A stretch of DNA of 64,000 bases from Gordionus sp. m RMFG-2023 (taxonomy: Eukaryota > Nematomorpha > Gordioida > Chordodea > Parachordodidae), in the NCBI RefSeq assembly GCF_954871325.1, contig NC_088775.1, positions 50,383,561-50,447,560 of the forward strand, in the 5' to 3' direction. Below the pieces are notes generated by a model. The model was not told where the DNA came from and did not search any database. It saw only the letters and a list, made by a program, of their open reading frames with translations. Below are positions 51,671 to 62,379 of the stretch, piece by piece. Each line of letters begins with the position of its first letter. The first letter of the stretch is position 1. Position numbers and translations under genes: made by a program.

Positions 51671-54600
51671 GATTAGATTTTATATTTATAAAAAATAATA
51701 AGTGGATAACTAAGTCAAAAAATTTTTTTTAGCAATTTCTCCCACAATTTTTATATTTCTCCCACAAAATACCTAATTTCTCCCACAATTTGAAAATTTT
51801 GACCTGGCAACCCTGGTAGAGGTTAGTGCTTCAATCCGTATAATAGCCGAATTTAAGGAAAAAAAGTTATAGGCAAAAATAAAAATTTGTGCCAACTTCA
51901 CGCTTAAAAGTCGATTGGAAGCACTAACGATGAAACTTATATCATTCTTTAATGCTTCGTTAGTAGAGTAGTGCTTCAATCCATTTTGTAGCCGAATTTA
52001 TGAATAAAAAGTTATTCACGAAAAAAACAAAATAAACAAATATTGGCGACGTGCCAAAACTAAAACTAGAGTAGTACTTAACATCCGGTTTTCGTCATTA
52101 TTTAGTGCTTAATTAATGTATTTAAATTCCATTATTAATTTACTTAACCGCCTTATAAAAAAAGTTATAAAGTAAATAAAAATTATGACGTCACGATTTA
52201 AGCGTGAATTTAGCCGAACTTTTGGAAGCACTAACGATGAAACTTATATCATTCTTTAGTGCTTCGTTAGTAGAGGTTAGTGCTTCTATCAGTTCCGTAG
52301 CCGAATTTAAGAATAAAAAGTTATTCACGAAAAAAACAAAAATAAACAAATAATGGCGACGTGCCAAAACAAAAACTATAGGAGTACTAAACATCCGGTT
52401 TTCGCCATTATTTAGTGCTTAATTAGTATATTTAAATTCCGTAATTTATTTTGTTAACCGTCATATGAAAAAATTGTAACACGCGAAAGAAATTTTTAGA
52501 GGTCAAATTTCGGCTGGAAAATTATGAAAGCACTAACGATGAAACTTATATCATTCTTTAGTGCTTCGTTAGTAGAGGTTAGTGCTTCTATCAGTTCCGT
52601 AGCCGAATTTAAGAATAAAAAGTTATTCACGAAAAAAACAAAAATAAACAAATAATGGCGACGTGCCAAAACAAAAACTATAGGAGTACTAAACATCCGG
52701 TTTCCGCCATTATTTAGTGCTTAATTAGTATATTTAAATTCCGTAATTTATTTTGTTAACCGTCATATGAAAAAATTGTAACACGCTAAAGAAATTTTTA
52801 GAGGTCAAATTTCGGCTGGAAAATTATGAAAGCACTAACGATGAAACTTATATCATTCTTTAGTGCTTCGTTAGTTGAGGTAGTGCTTCAATCAGTTTTG
52901 TAGCCGAATTCAAGAATAAAAAGTTATTCACGAAAAAAACAAAAATAAACAAATAATGGCGACGTGCCAAAACAAAAACTATAGGAGTACTAAACATCCG
53001 GTTTTCGCCATTATTTAGTGCTTAATTAATGTATTTAAATTCCATTATTAATTTACTTAACCGCCTTATAAAAAAAAAGTTATAAAGTAAATAAAAATTA
53101 TGACGTCACGATTTAAGCGTGAATTTAGCCGAACTTTTGGAAGCACTAACGATGAAACTTATATCATTCTTTAGTGCTTCGTTAGTAGAGGTTAGTGCTT
53201 CTATCAGTTCCGTAGCCGAGTTTAAGAATAAAAAGTTATTCACGAAAAAAACAAAAATAAACAAATAATGGCGACGTGCCAAAACAAAAACTATAGGAGT
53301 ACTAAACATCCGGTTTTCGCCATTATTTAGTGCTTAATTGGTATATTTAAATTCCGTAATTTATTTTGTTAACCGTCATATGAAAAAATTGTAACACGCG
53401 AAAGAAATTTTTAGAGGTCAAATTTCGGCTGGAAAATTATGAAAGCACTAACGATGAAACGTATATCATTCTTTAGTGCTTCGTTAGTAGAGGTTAGTGC
53501 TTCAATCAGTTTTGTAGCCGAATTCAAAAATAAAAAGTTATTTGCGAAAAAAAGAAATAATGGCGACGTGCCAAAACAAAAACTATAATAGTACTAAACA
53601 TCCGGTTTTCGCCATTATTTAATGCTTAATTAGTATTTTTAAATTCGGTAATTTATTTTGTTAACCGTCATATGAAAATATTGTAACACGCAAAAGAAAT
53701 TTTTAGAGGTCAAATTTCAGCTAGAAAATTATGAAAGCACTAACGATGAAACATATGTCATTTTTAGTGCTTCGTTAGTGCTTGTTAGTGCTTCAATCCG
53801 TATAGTAGCTTTAAGGAAAAAAAGTTATAGACAAAAATAAAAATTTGTGCCAACTTCACGCTTAAAAGTCGATTGGAAGCACTAACGATGAAACTTATAT
53901 CATTCTTTAATGCTTCGTTAGTAGAGGTTAGTGCTTCAATCCATTTTGAGCCGAATTTATGAATAAAAAGTTATTCACGAAAAAAATAAAAATTAACAAA
54001 TATTGGCGACGTGCCAAAACTAAAACTAGAGTAGTACTTAACATCCGGTTTTCGTCATTATTTAGTGCTTAATTAATGTATTTAAATTCCATTATTAATT
54101 TACTTAACCGCCATATAAAAAAAAGTTATAAGGTAAATAAAAATTATGACATCACGATTTAAGCGTGAAGTTAGCCGAACTTTTGCAAGCACTAACGATG
54201 AAACTTATATCATTCTTTAGTGCTTCGTTAGTAGAGGTTAGTGCTTCTATCAGTTCCGTAGCCGAATTTAAGAATAAAAAGTTATTCACGAAAAAAACAA
54301 AAATAAACAAATAATGGCGACGTGCTAAAACAAAAACTATAGGAGTACTAAACATCCGGTTTTCGCCATTATTTAGTGCTTAATTAGTGTATTTAAATTC
54401 CGTTATTAATTTACTTAACTGTCATATGGAAAAATTGTAAAATGTTAAAGAAATTTTTAGAGGTCAAATTTCGGCTGGAAAATTATGAAAGCACTAACGA
54501 TGAAACTTATATCATTCTTTAGTGCTTCGTTAGTAGAGGTTAGTGCTTTAATCAGTTTTGTAGCCGAATTTAAAAATCAAAAGTTATTTGCGAAAAAAAG

Positions 54601-55090
54601 AAATAATGGCGACGTGCCAAAACAAAAACTATAATAGTACTAAACATCCGGTCTTCGCCATTATTTAGTGTTTAATTAGTATATTTAAATTCCGCAATTT
54701 ATTTTGTTAACCGTCATATGAAAAAATTGTAACACGCTAAAGAAATTTTTAGAGATCAAATTTCGGCTGGAAAATTATGAAAGCACTAACGATGAAACTT
54801 ATATCATTCTTTAGTGCTTCGTTAGTAGAGGTAAGTGCTTCAATCAGTTTTGTAGCCGAATTTTAAAATCAAAAGTTATTTGCGAAAAAAGAAATAATGG
54901 CGACGTGCCAAAACAAAAACTATAGGAGTTCTAAACATCCGGTTTTCGCCATTATTTAGTGCTTAATTAGTATATTTAAATTCCGCAATTTATTTTGTTA
55001 ACCGTCATATGAAAAAATTGTAACACGCTAAACAAATTATTAGAGGTCAAATTTCGGCTGGAAAATTATGAAAGCACTAACGATGAAACT

Positions 55091-55596
55091 TATACATTTA
55101 GATCTCATTATTATCAATATAATTATGCAGAAATTCTGATAGTTACCCTGATTCATTATAGCATATCAATAATTCAAATTTTCTGACACCTCTTTAGAAT
55201 CTTAAGAAATCAAATTGATTATGTTTCTATAGATAGATATGAATAATTGTATTCAAACTCTTCTCTAGAAATTATCAAAACAACTAAAGAAGTTATTAAT
55301 AAAAATGCAAGTCCAACTCCACTTAGTGGTCGAAAATATAATCCTCAGTTATATCTTTTTATTGGAAAACTGTTACTCGATAATATAAATAGATTGTAGA
55401 ATAAGAGAGGTATATTTTTATTCGAATATTATAACTAAAATATTGATGGAAGAATAAAGAAGGAAAAAATTATAAAAAATGTATGATATAATTTTCAACG
55501 AATAAAGCAGCAATTAGCGAAAATAAGCTTATAATCAATAAAACATTCTATATAACAAATATAAACAAATACGAATATAATAGGAATATAGTTTAA
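55091..55596. other. Unique spacer at the centre of foldback B
   Basis: Unlike its neighbours this sequence is not satellite. One frame on the plus strand (about 55250-55396) is open and reads SNSSLEIIKTTKEVINKNAS, then PTPLSGRKYNPQLYLFIGKL, ending in a stop. It could be a captured or decayed coding fragment. I do not recognise the family. Confidence 0.4.
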
Positions 55597-55925
55597 AAAA
55601 TCTTTATGGCATAGCTATAAATAATATTTAATTTTTTAATACATATAATGCAATATAATTTTATTTGAATTGTACAGGATAATTTTCAATTCACAATTTC
55701 TGTTGTCACAAATGCCATAATTTATTTAGGGGTCGTGTAAATTCATTTGATTTGATAAGCTCCTCTTAAGATAAAAACATTCTTCAATCCTAAAAACATA
55801 TATATTATTTATTTGATATTTTAATTTAAGTGAATTGAAAATTATCATATACAATTCAAATAAAATTATATTGCATTATATGTATTAAAAAATTAAATAT
55901 TATTTATAACTATGCCATAAAGGTT
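55597..55925. repeat. Perfect-type hairpin, ~90-bp stem, in foldback B
   Basis: TCTTTATGGCATAGCTATAA through GGATAATTTTCAATTCAC (55597-55692) returns inverted at 55832-55925 with two or three mismatches. The loop is about 140 bp. The right stem leads directly into the inverted satellite arm. Confidence 0.85.
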
Positions 55926-58149
55926 TTTTCTTTAGCGTTTTACAATTTTTTCATATAACGGTTAACAAAATTAAACGGATATTTAATACACTAATTAAGC
56001 ACTAAATAATGGCGAAAACCGGATGTTTAGTACTCCTATAGTTTTTGTTTTGGCACGTCGCCATTATTTGTTTATTTTTGTTTTTTTCGTGAATAACTTT
56101 TTATTCTTAAATTCGGTTACGGAACTGATTGAAGCACTAACCTCTACTAACGAAGCACTAAAGAATGATATAAGTTTCATCGTTAGTGCTTCCAATCGAC
56201 TTTTAAGCGTGAAGTTGGCATAAATTTTTATTTTTGCCTATAACTTTTTTTCCTTAAATTCGGCTACTATACGGATTGAAGCACTAACAAGCACTAACGA
56301 AGCACTAAAAAATGACATATATTTCATCGTTAGTGCTTTCATAATTTTCTAGCCGAAATTTGACCTCTAAAAATTTCTTTTGCGTGTTACAATATTTTCA
56401 TATGACGGTTAACAAAATAAATTACAGAATTTAAAAATACTAATTAAGCACTAAATAATGGCGAAAACAGGATGTTTAGTACTATTATAGTTTTTGTTTT
56501 GGCACGTCGCCATTATTTCTTTTTTTCGCAAATAACTTTTTATTCTTAAATTCGGCTACAAAACTGATTGAAGCACTAACCTCTACTAACGAAGCACTAA
56601 AGAATGATATAAGTTTCATCGTTAGTGCTTTCATAATTTTCCAGCCGAAATTTGACCTCTAAAAATTTCTTTAGCGTGTTACAATTTTTTCATATGACGG
56701 TTAACAAAATAAATTACGGAATTTAAATATACTAATTAAGCACTAAATAATGGCGAAAACCGGATGTTTAGTACTCCTATAGTTTTTGTTTTGGCACGTC
56801 GCCATTATTTGTTTATTTTTGTTTTTTTCGTGAATAACTTTTTATTCTTAAATTCGGTTACGGAACTGATTGAAGCACTAACCTCTACTAACGAAGCACT
56901 AAAGAATGATATAAGTTTCATCGTTAGTGCTTCCAATCGACTTTTAAGCGTGAAGTTGGCATAAATTTTTATTTTTGCCTATAACTTTTTTTCCTTAAAT
57001 TCGGCTACTATACGGATTGAAGCACTAACAAGCACTAACGAAGCACTAAAAAATGACATATATTTCATCGTTAGTGCTTTCATAATTTTCTAGCCGAAAT
57101 TTGACCTCTAAAAATTTCTTTTGCGTGTTACAATATTTTCATATGACGGTTAACAAAATAAATTACAGAATTTAAAAATACTAATTAAGCACTAAATAAT
57201 GGCGAAAACAGGATGTTTAGTACTATTATAGTTTTTGTTTTGGCACGTCGCCATTATTTCTTTTTTTCGCAAATAACTTTTTATTCTTAAATTCGGCTAC
57301 AAAACTGATTGAAGCACTAACCTCTACTAACGAAGCACTAAAGAATGATATAAGTTTCATCGTTAGTGCTTTCATAATTTTCCAGCCGAAATTTGACCTC
57401 TAAAAATTACTTTAGCGTGTTACAATTTTTTCATATGACGGTTAAAAAAATAAATTACGGAATTTAAATACACTAATTAAGCACTAAATAATGGCGAAAA
57501 CCGGATGTTTTGTACTATTATAGTTTTTGTTTTGGCAATTCGCCAATATTTGTTTATTTTTGTTTTTTTCGCGAATAACTTTTTTTCCTTAAATTCGGCT
57601 ACTATCCGGATTGAAGCACTAACCTCTACAAACGAAGCACTAAAGAATGATATACATTTCATCGTGTGCTTCCAAAAGTTCGGCTAACTTCACGCTTAAA
57701 TCGTGACGTGATAATTTTTATATACCTAATATCTTTTTTTTATAAGGCGGTTAACCATAAAAATTACGGAATTAAAATTTACTAATTAAGCACTAAATAA
57801 TGGCCAAAACCGGATGTTTTGTACTATTATAGTTTTTGTTTTGGCAAGTCGCCAATATTTGTTTATTTTTATTTTTTTCGCGAATAACTTTTTTCCCTAA
57901 TTCGGCTACTATCCGGATTGAAGCACTAACCTCTACTTACGAAGCCCTAAAGAATGATATATATTTCATCGTTAGTGCTTCCAATCGACTTTTAAGCCTG
58001 AAGTTGGCACAAATTTTTATTTTTGCTTATAACTTTTTTTCCTTAAATTCGGCTTCTAAACGGATTGAAGCACTAACAAGCACTAACGAAGCACTAAAAA
58101 ATGATATATAATTCCGTTAGTGCTTCCAATTGTTCGGCCAACTTCACGG
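55926..58149 (+). repeat. ~300-bp TTAGTGCTT satellite, right arm
   Basis: The same satellite as the left arm in opposite orientation. Two consecutive stretches (about 56000-56700 and 56740-57440) are almost identical over 740 bp, so this arm has a recent higher-order duplication of about 741 bp. The outermost unit (57900-58149) pairs with 48269-48480 of the left arm. Confidence 0.92.
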
Positions 58150-58661
58150 ACACATAGATAAGTAATTAAAATTGCCGCAACTGCATCTGTATTATTTCTT
58201 ATTTTTGGAGTACCTTATTACGTATTTAAACGTGATACGTGATAATTAAGCGCCTATCCCTATAATGTTATAAACACACACGGTAGATTTCTAATTGCGG
58301 TCGTTTTGCGGGACATTCTCATAAATATATTTTTAAATTGTAAAATTAGAATCGTTTTTTTAAATAAAATTTTATCTTTTTTACATTCTTTTATATTTAA
58401 AAAAGATCGTTTTTTTATAAATTAATATATTTTAATAAATTATTTTAAAAAATAGTTACCGAATTTGTATTTATATAAACTAATTATAAAAAATAATAAG
58501 CGGATAATTAAATCATTTCAAAATCCCTGCCGACACTTTGCGGGCCTTCGGCCGGCAAATTATTTTTTAGCAATTTTTGTATTTCTACCGCAATTTTCAT
58601 ATTTCTCCCGCATAATAACAAATTTCTCCCGCAATTTAAAAATTTTGACCTGGCAACCCTG
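58150..58661. mobile_element. Right-end fragment of a CAGGGTTGCC element
   Basis: GCCGCAACTGCATCTGTATTATTTC at 58173 through CTCCCGCAATTTAAAAATTTTGACCTGGCAACCCTG at 58661 matches the right part of the element at 49103-51815 with deletions and C/G changes. It directly abuts the outer end of foldback B, so foldback B may have inserted into it, but no left half was found on the other side. Confidence 0.65.
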
Positions 58662-59430
58662 TTCTGTACCCTGATACTCTTCGGGAGCTTTAAATATGAA
58701 AGTGTTTCATTTTATTTAGAAGCCATTTTATTGCTTTATTTTGAATACTTAGCATCTTCTATCATTTTCCAGGTTGACAAAGCACCTAATTTTTTAGTTT
58801 GAAAATATGACAGTGGCCCCATTATTTCAAAAATTTCCAAATATGTTATAGCTGTACTTAGTTCATTTTACATAAATTATCAAGTTTTTATCTCAAATGA
58901 TTATTATCTATTATAAAATGAAGTGCATTTATCGTTATTCAGAGCAAGCTCTCTTTATAAGGGCTTTTTCACGTGCCACCACCTTATCTCACTTATTTTT
59001 TGCAGCCTTCTCAACACTTATTTTGGTCAGATAAATTATTCTGTTTTACCCAAGCATCCATCTCTTTATCTGATTCACCGACCTGGATTTTATTTGATTT
59101 CAATGAATTTAGAACAAGAAATGTTGGCAATATTATTTCTACAATAAATCAATGTATAAAAATATAATATAATAAATTAATCAAAACTTAGCTTTTACTC
59201 TACTCAAAAGGAGCGTTTTCACTTCAATTAAAAAAAAACAAAGAAAATAACCTGGTAATGATGTATAGCGTCAAGCGACGTTATTGATATTTTATGCATT
59301 AAAATATAGTAAACGACATGAAAATTCTCAAGAAATGTGATACAAATCGTAGAGATATCATTAAATATAAATAAATGATGAGAGAAAATAATGTGAACAT
59401 AATATATTGTTTTTCTAATTGGCCTCTTTT
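58662..59430. other. Unrecognised, less AT-rich stretch
   Basis: Two overlapping short open frames on the plus strand at 58923-59167 do not match anything I know. On the minus strand, short pieces around 58690-58830 loosely recall the C-terminal part of LINE proteins, but not enough to call. Probably old element DNA. Confidence 0.3.
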
Positions 59431-59526
59431 TGGATATTTTTTTCTGATCGGCCTCAAAAATGGATATTTTCTTGCGGCCTCGTGTTCAAAATGCCCACTT
59501 GGTCTTATGGCCAGTCCGCCCCTGGC
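59431..59526. mobile_element. Right end of a CAGGGGCGGACTGG-type element
   Basis: ATGGCCAGTCCGCCCCTG ends at about 59526 and is inverted to CAGGGGCGGACT at 16667 and similar to AGGGGCAGACTGGCC at 21052. Inward it has GATCGGCCTCAAAAATGG, matching inverted ATTTTTGAGCCGATC at 16725. End fragments only; no full copy in the window. Confidence 0.6.
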
Positions 59527-59589
59527 TATTAAATTTAAATATAAACAATAATATTAAAATTAATAAACTATAATAATGGCGTGCCGAAA

Positions 59590-59845
59590 AAATTGAAATG
59601 TGAAAAAAGTAAACTGATAATAAAATATAAGACTTTTACTTAAAAAATTCAGATTAATGTTAAATTTTTCAAATAAATAAAAATCGTGTTTTTAAAATTG
59701 AACCAACTAAATTCGAACGCGTTTGTGATAAAGAAGGAACGCTTTAACATTCCAAGTTTGTCAAAAATAAAATGAACGCCGTTCATCATTTAAAAAAAAA
59801 AGGAACTTCCTTCACGAACGCGTTCAAAATGTAAGCATTCGTTTA
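59590..59845. repeat. Inverted copy of the 27690-27940 repeat
   Basis: Reverse complement of the repeat in intron 11, with GAACGCGTTTG, ATGAACGCCGTTCATCATTT and CACGAACGCGTTCAAAATG. The shared region extends beyond the GAACGCGTTC core on the left side, so both copies derive from a larger unit. Confidence 0.6.
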
Positions 59846-61464
59846 CAACAATAGATTTCTATAATAAAATTTACAATACATTCAACTCTTATATTTGTCC
59901 ATCCATCATTAATAAGGGTCTAATTTTTATCGTATCTTTCGGTTACTATATTTAATCCTTTAGCAAATTTATACTGAATATATAAATGTCTTGAGAACAT
60001 TTTGCTTTTCTTAATTGAAATAATTTCTTCCAAATACATAACAAAAGTGGCAGTTGCGAAATTATAAATATATTTCATAATTACTTTTTCAGAAATTTAA
60101 GTTATTATTAGTTGAATTAAATTGGTCTAACATATTCTACATCTTCTTAACCTGTAATTCTACCTCTTATACTTATTTCAGTTATTATTAAATACATATT
60201 TCAGTTAATAAAAAAATTTCCTTCCGATGAACTTTATTATAGTGAGCTATCATTATATCTAAAATGAACTTACATACAAAAACAAAACATAAATATTATA
60301 TATGAACCAAGAAAACATATTTTTCTAAAATATGATAAAAATCCTGATTATTTGATCAAAAAACATTTAAAAATTGGGGAAACTAGGAATTTTTCAAATT
60401 TCCCCTATGTGACATTTCTAGTCCTGGTTAATCTTAATGGTTGCTTAATTTATCGATATCCCTCATAATAGGTGGTTGATTATTACATCAAAGGTTGTTT
60501 CTAGGTAGTTGGCATTTTTAGTATCGTTAATTTAACAGTGTTTATAGCCTGATTTTTGTGCGATTTTATTCAATGTAGGATACCCATAATATACATAAAC
60601 CTTTACAAAATAAGAATGAGTAAAATTATTATAAAATGGTTGTATACAAAATAATATAATAATATAAAATAATATAAGATGTTATCTTTGTTTGTTTATT
60701 TGATTAATTTATTTGATTGACGTTTGATAATGTCTTCTTTAGATTTATGAATATTGTGACAAGTTCTTTTATAACTAGTAAATCTTTTAGCACATTCTCT
60801 TGAGTATAATGATTTAGAAAATTTAATAACCTAATTTTTTTTAAATTAACAACTCGTTATATTTGTTTTCTTTATTAATTTTGGTATTTGACATAAATAG
60901 TTTTAAAAGGATGATAAAATTATATATTATAAACGAATGAATATAACAAAAAATAGCAAATACCCACCTTGTAAAGGTCTGACGCGAATGGACAAAAAAT
61001 TATAAATGTGCTTTTAAAATAGACAGGTTCCTAATTTATCATGGCATTGTCTAATAATAGTTAATTTTTTTTTTCTTGATTAAAATAATTCATTCATATC
61101 GCATTGTTAAAAATTATAATTTCTAAATTTATAATTATATAATTAAAAATATAATTCTATAATTGAGTCCCCAAAAAGGAACTATAATTGTGTCTAAAAA
61201 TTTCGATTTGAATTTTTTCGAAAATATATAGAAATTCTCTGGGTTCATTTGTAAAAAGCCGTATTTTATTTCCCAGATTTTTTAAAAACTTAAATGTTTA
61301 TGGCGAAAATGCCCGTTCGTAGAAGTCACTACTGAAATGGATATGAAGATTTTAAAATGTTTATGATTGATATTTATGTTTGAGGGGAATGATGAGACAC
61401 ATGTGTAATCCCATATAGATTTAACGAGGGCCCAAGGTATGGTTGTCCTACCATTAGGTCTTAA
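59846..61464. other. Non-coding intergenic DNA
   Basis: No gene seen on either strand. AT-rich throughout. GGGGAAACTAGG...CCCCTATGTGACATTTCTAGTCCTGG at 60378-60428 resembles a transposon end. Confidence 0.35.
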
Positions 61465-61590
61465 GCCATCTACTTGAGATAAGTTTGTTGGCTCAAGATT
61501 GTTCGGAATGAGGGCAGCTTTTAGGCTTTTATTTATTACATGGTTTACTGCTGTGTGGCGTTGGTGTCGCCCTTGACTAAATACACATAA
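61465..61590. repeat. Dispersed repeat, second copy of 10485-10610
   Basis: GGTCTTAAGCCATCTACTTG, GTTGGCTCAAGATTGTTCGG, ACATGGTTTACTGCTGTG and TGTCGCCCTTGACTAAATAC in the same order and orientation as at 10490-10605. It directly precedes the MITE at 61591. Confidence 0.55.
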
Positions 61591-61999
61591 CTAGCTGATA
61601 GACCGTCAAGAATGACGGGGAATCAGATTTTTCTTATTTATTTAATGATGGATGAATAATAAATTTTCCTATTTTTACACAAAATCATCTAGCAAGAATA
61701 TATTTTTTATATTATAAATTACAAATACAAATGAATAAATATTTAGTTTAAAAGATTTTTTATTGTGCACATAAATTAAAATACTAACCATATACTCATA
61801 AACATAATTTATAAAAAATAATTGAATTTTTTAGAATAACTCCTCATCTAAATAAATATAAATTTCTGAATCATCTTATAAGATAGGAAAATTTTTAATT
61901 CATTCATCATCAAATAAAGGTAAAATTTTTTATTCATCCATCATTGAATAAATAAGAAAATTCTGATTCCCCGTCATTCTTGACAGGCTATCAACTAGC
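61591..61999. mobile_element. MITE with ~70-bp inverted ends
   Basis: CTAGCTGATAGACCGTCAAG, AATGACGGGGAATCAGA, TTCTTATTTATTTAATGATG and GATGAATAATAAATTTTCC return inverted at 61920-61999 (CATCCATCATTGAATAAATA, TCTGATTCCCCGTCATTCTT, GACAGGCTATCAACTAGCT). Stem similarity is high over about 70 bp. Flanking CTAG-like words make the target duplication unclear. The interior is non-coding. Confidence 0.75.
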
Positions 62000-62069
62000 T
62001 AGTAACTTATATTTTTGATAACGGGTTCTTAAAAAATCCCTAAAATATATGTATATATATGCGCCGATG

Positions 62070-62180
62070 TCTCAATCGACGGAGGCGGTTTTTTTAATTT
62101 TTTTATCGGCGTTCAGCAGCGCGCCGATTTCGCCGCCACCTACTAAATTGTCAGCAGCGGCGGCGCAATATTTTTATTAA
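62070..62180. other. GC-rich islet
   Basis: Words GCGCCGATGTCTCAATCGAC, GGAGGCGG, ATCGGCGTTCAGCAGCGCGC, CGATTTCGCCGCCACC and CAGCAGCGGCGGCGCAAT form a 100-bp GC-rich patch in an otherwise very AT-rich stretch. It contains short inverted pairs (GCGCCGAT/ATCGGCG). It may be the end of a mobile element; no partner end was found. Confidence 0.4.
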
Positions 62181-62379
62181 AGAATTTAATATATAAATCA
62201 ATTTATTTTTTAATGAATTTAATTTATAAATTAATGTATTACATTTTTTATATTTGGGCGATCTTTTCTAACACATTGTTAATATAGTTTAATTGATCAT
62301 AAATAATTTCCTGTCTCACTCCAATTTAAATTTATGTATTTTCTCATTCTCAGAAATAGACTAAGGAATTGTATTTTTA

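Larger units (their letters stand above)
49103..51815. mobile_element. hAT-type element with CAGGGTTGCC ends, 2713 bp
   Basis: The ends CAGGGTTGCCATGCC (49103) and GACCTGGCAACCCTG (51815) are inverted repeats, followed inward by many CTCCCACAATTT words at both sides. The flanks GTAGAGGT at 49095-49102 and 51816-51823 are identical; the target is the AGTAGAGGTTAGTGC word of the satellite. It contains a 311-bp tandem duplication (49460-50070) and a ~32-bp repeat run (51410-51670). No transposase domain was recognised, so hAT membership rests on ends and duplication length. Confidence 0.88.
48269..55090 (-). repeat. ~300-bp TTAGTGCTT satellite, left arm
   Basis: Tandem units of about 290-310 bp, each with GAAGCACTAACGATGAAACT, TTTAGTGCTTCGTTAGTAGA, GGTTAGTGCTTCAATC, GTAGCCGAATTTAAG, AATAATGGCGACGTGCC, CATCCGGTTTTCGCCATTAT and TTTAGTGCTTAATTAGT. 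Two spacer types alternate (one with TTTTTAGAGGTCAAATTTCGGC, the other with GACGTCACGATTTAAGCGTG). Copies between 52200 and 55090 are very similar. The recurring 66-67-codon open frame in this repeat is on the minus strand here and on the plus strand in the right arm. Confidence 0.92.
48269..58149. mobile_element. Foldback-like element B, 9.9 kb
   Basis: The outer ends CCGTGAAGTTGGCCGAACAA (48269) and TTGTTCGGCCAACTTCACGG-type sequence (to 58149) are inverted. The satellite runs one way from 48269 to about 55090 and the opposite way from about 55930 to 58149. Between them lies 840 bp of different sequence ending in its own hairpin (55597-55925). A hAT element interrupts the left arm at 49103-51815. 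Without it the arms are about 4.1 kb and 2.2 kb. No transposase of its own was recognised. Confidence 0.8.

Noticed and set aside
52191-57687. Repeated short open frames in the 300-bp satellite as genes
   Set aside because: They are the same repeat read many times. No start context or known family supports them, so they are described with the satellite only.
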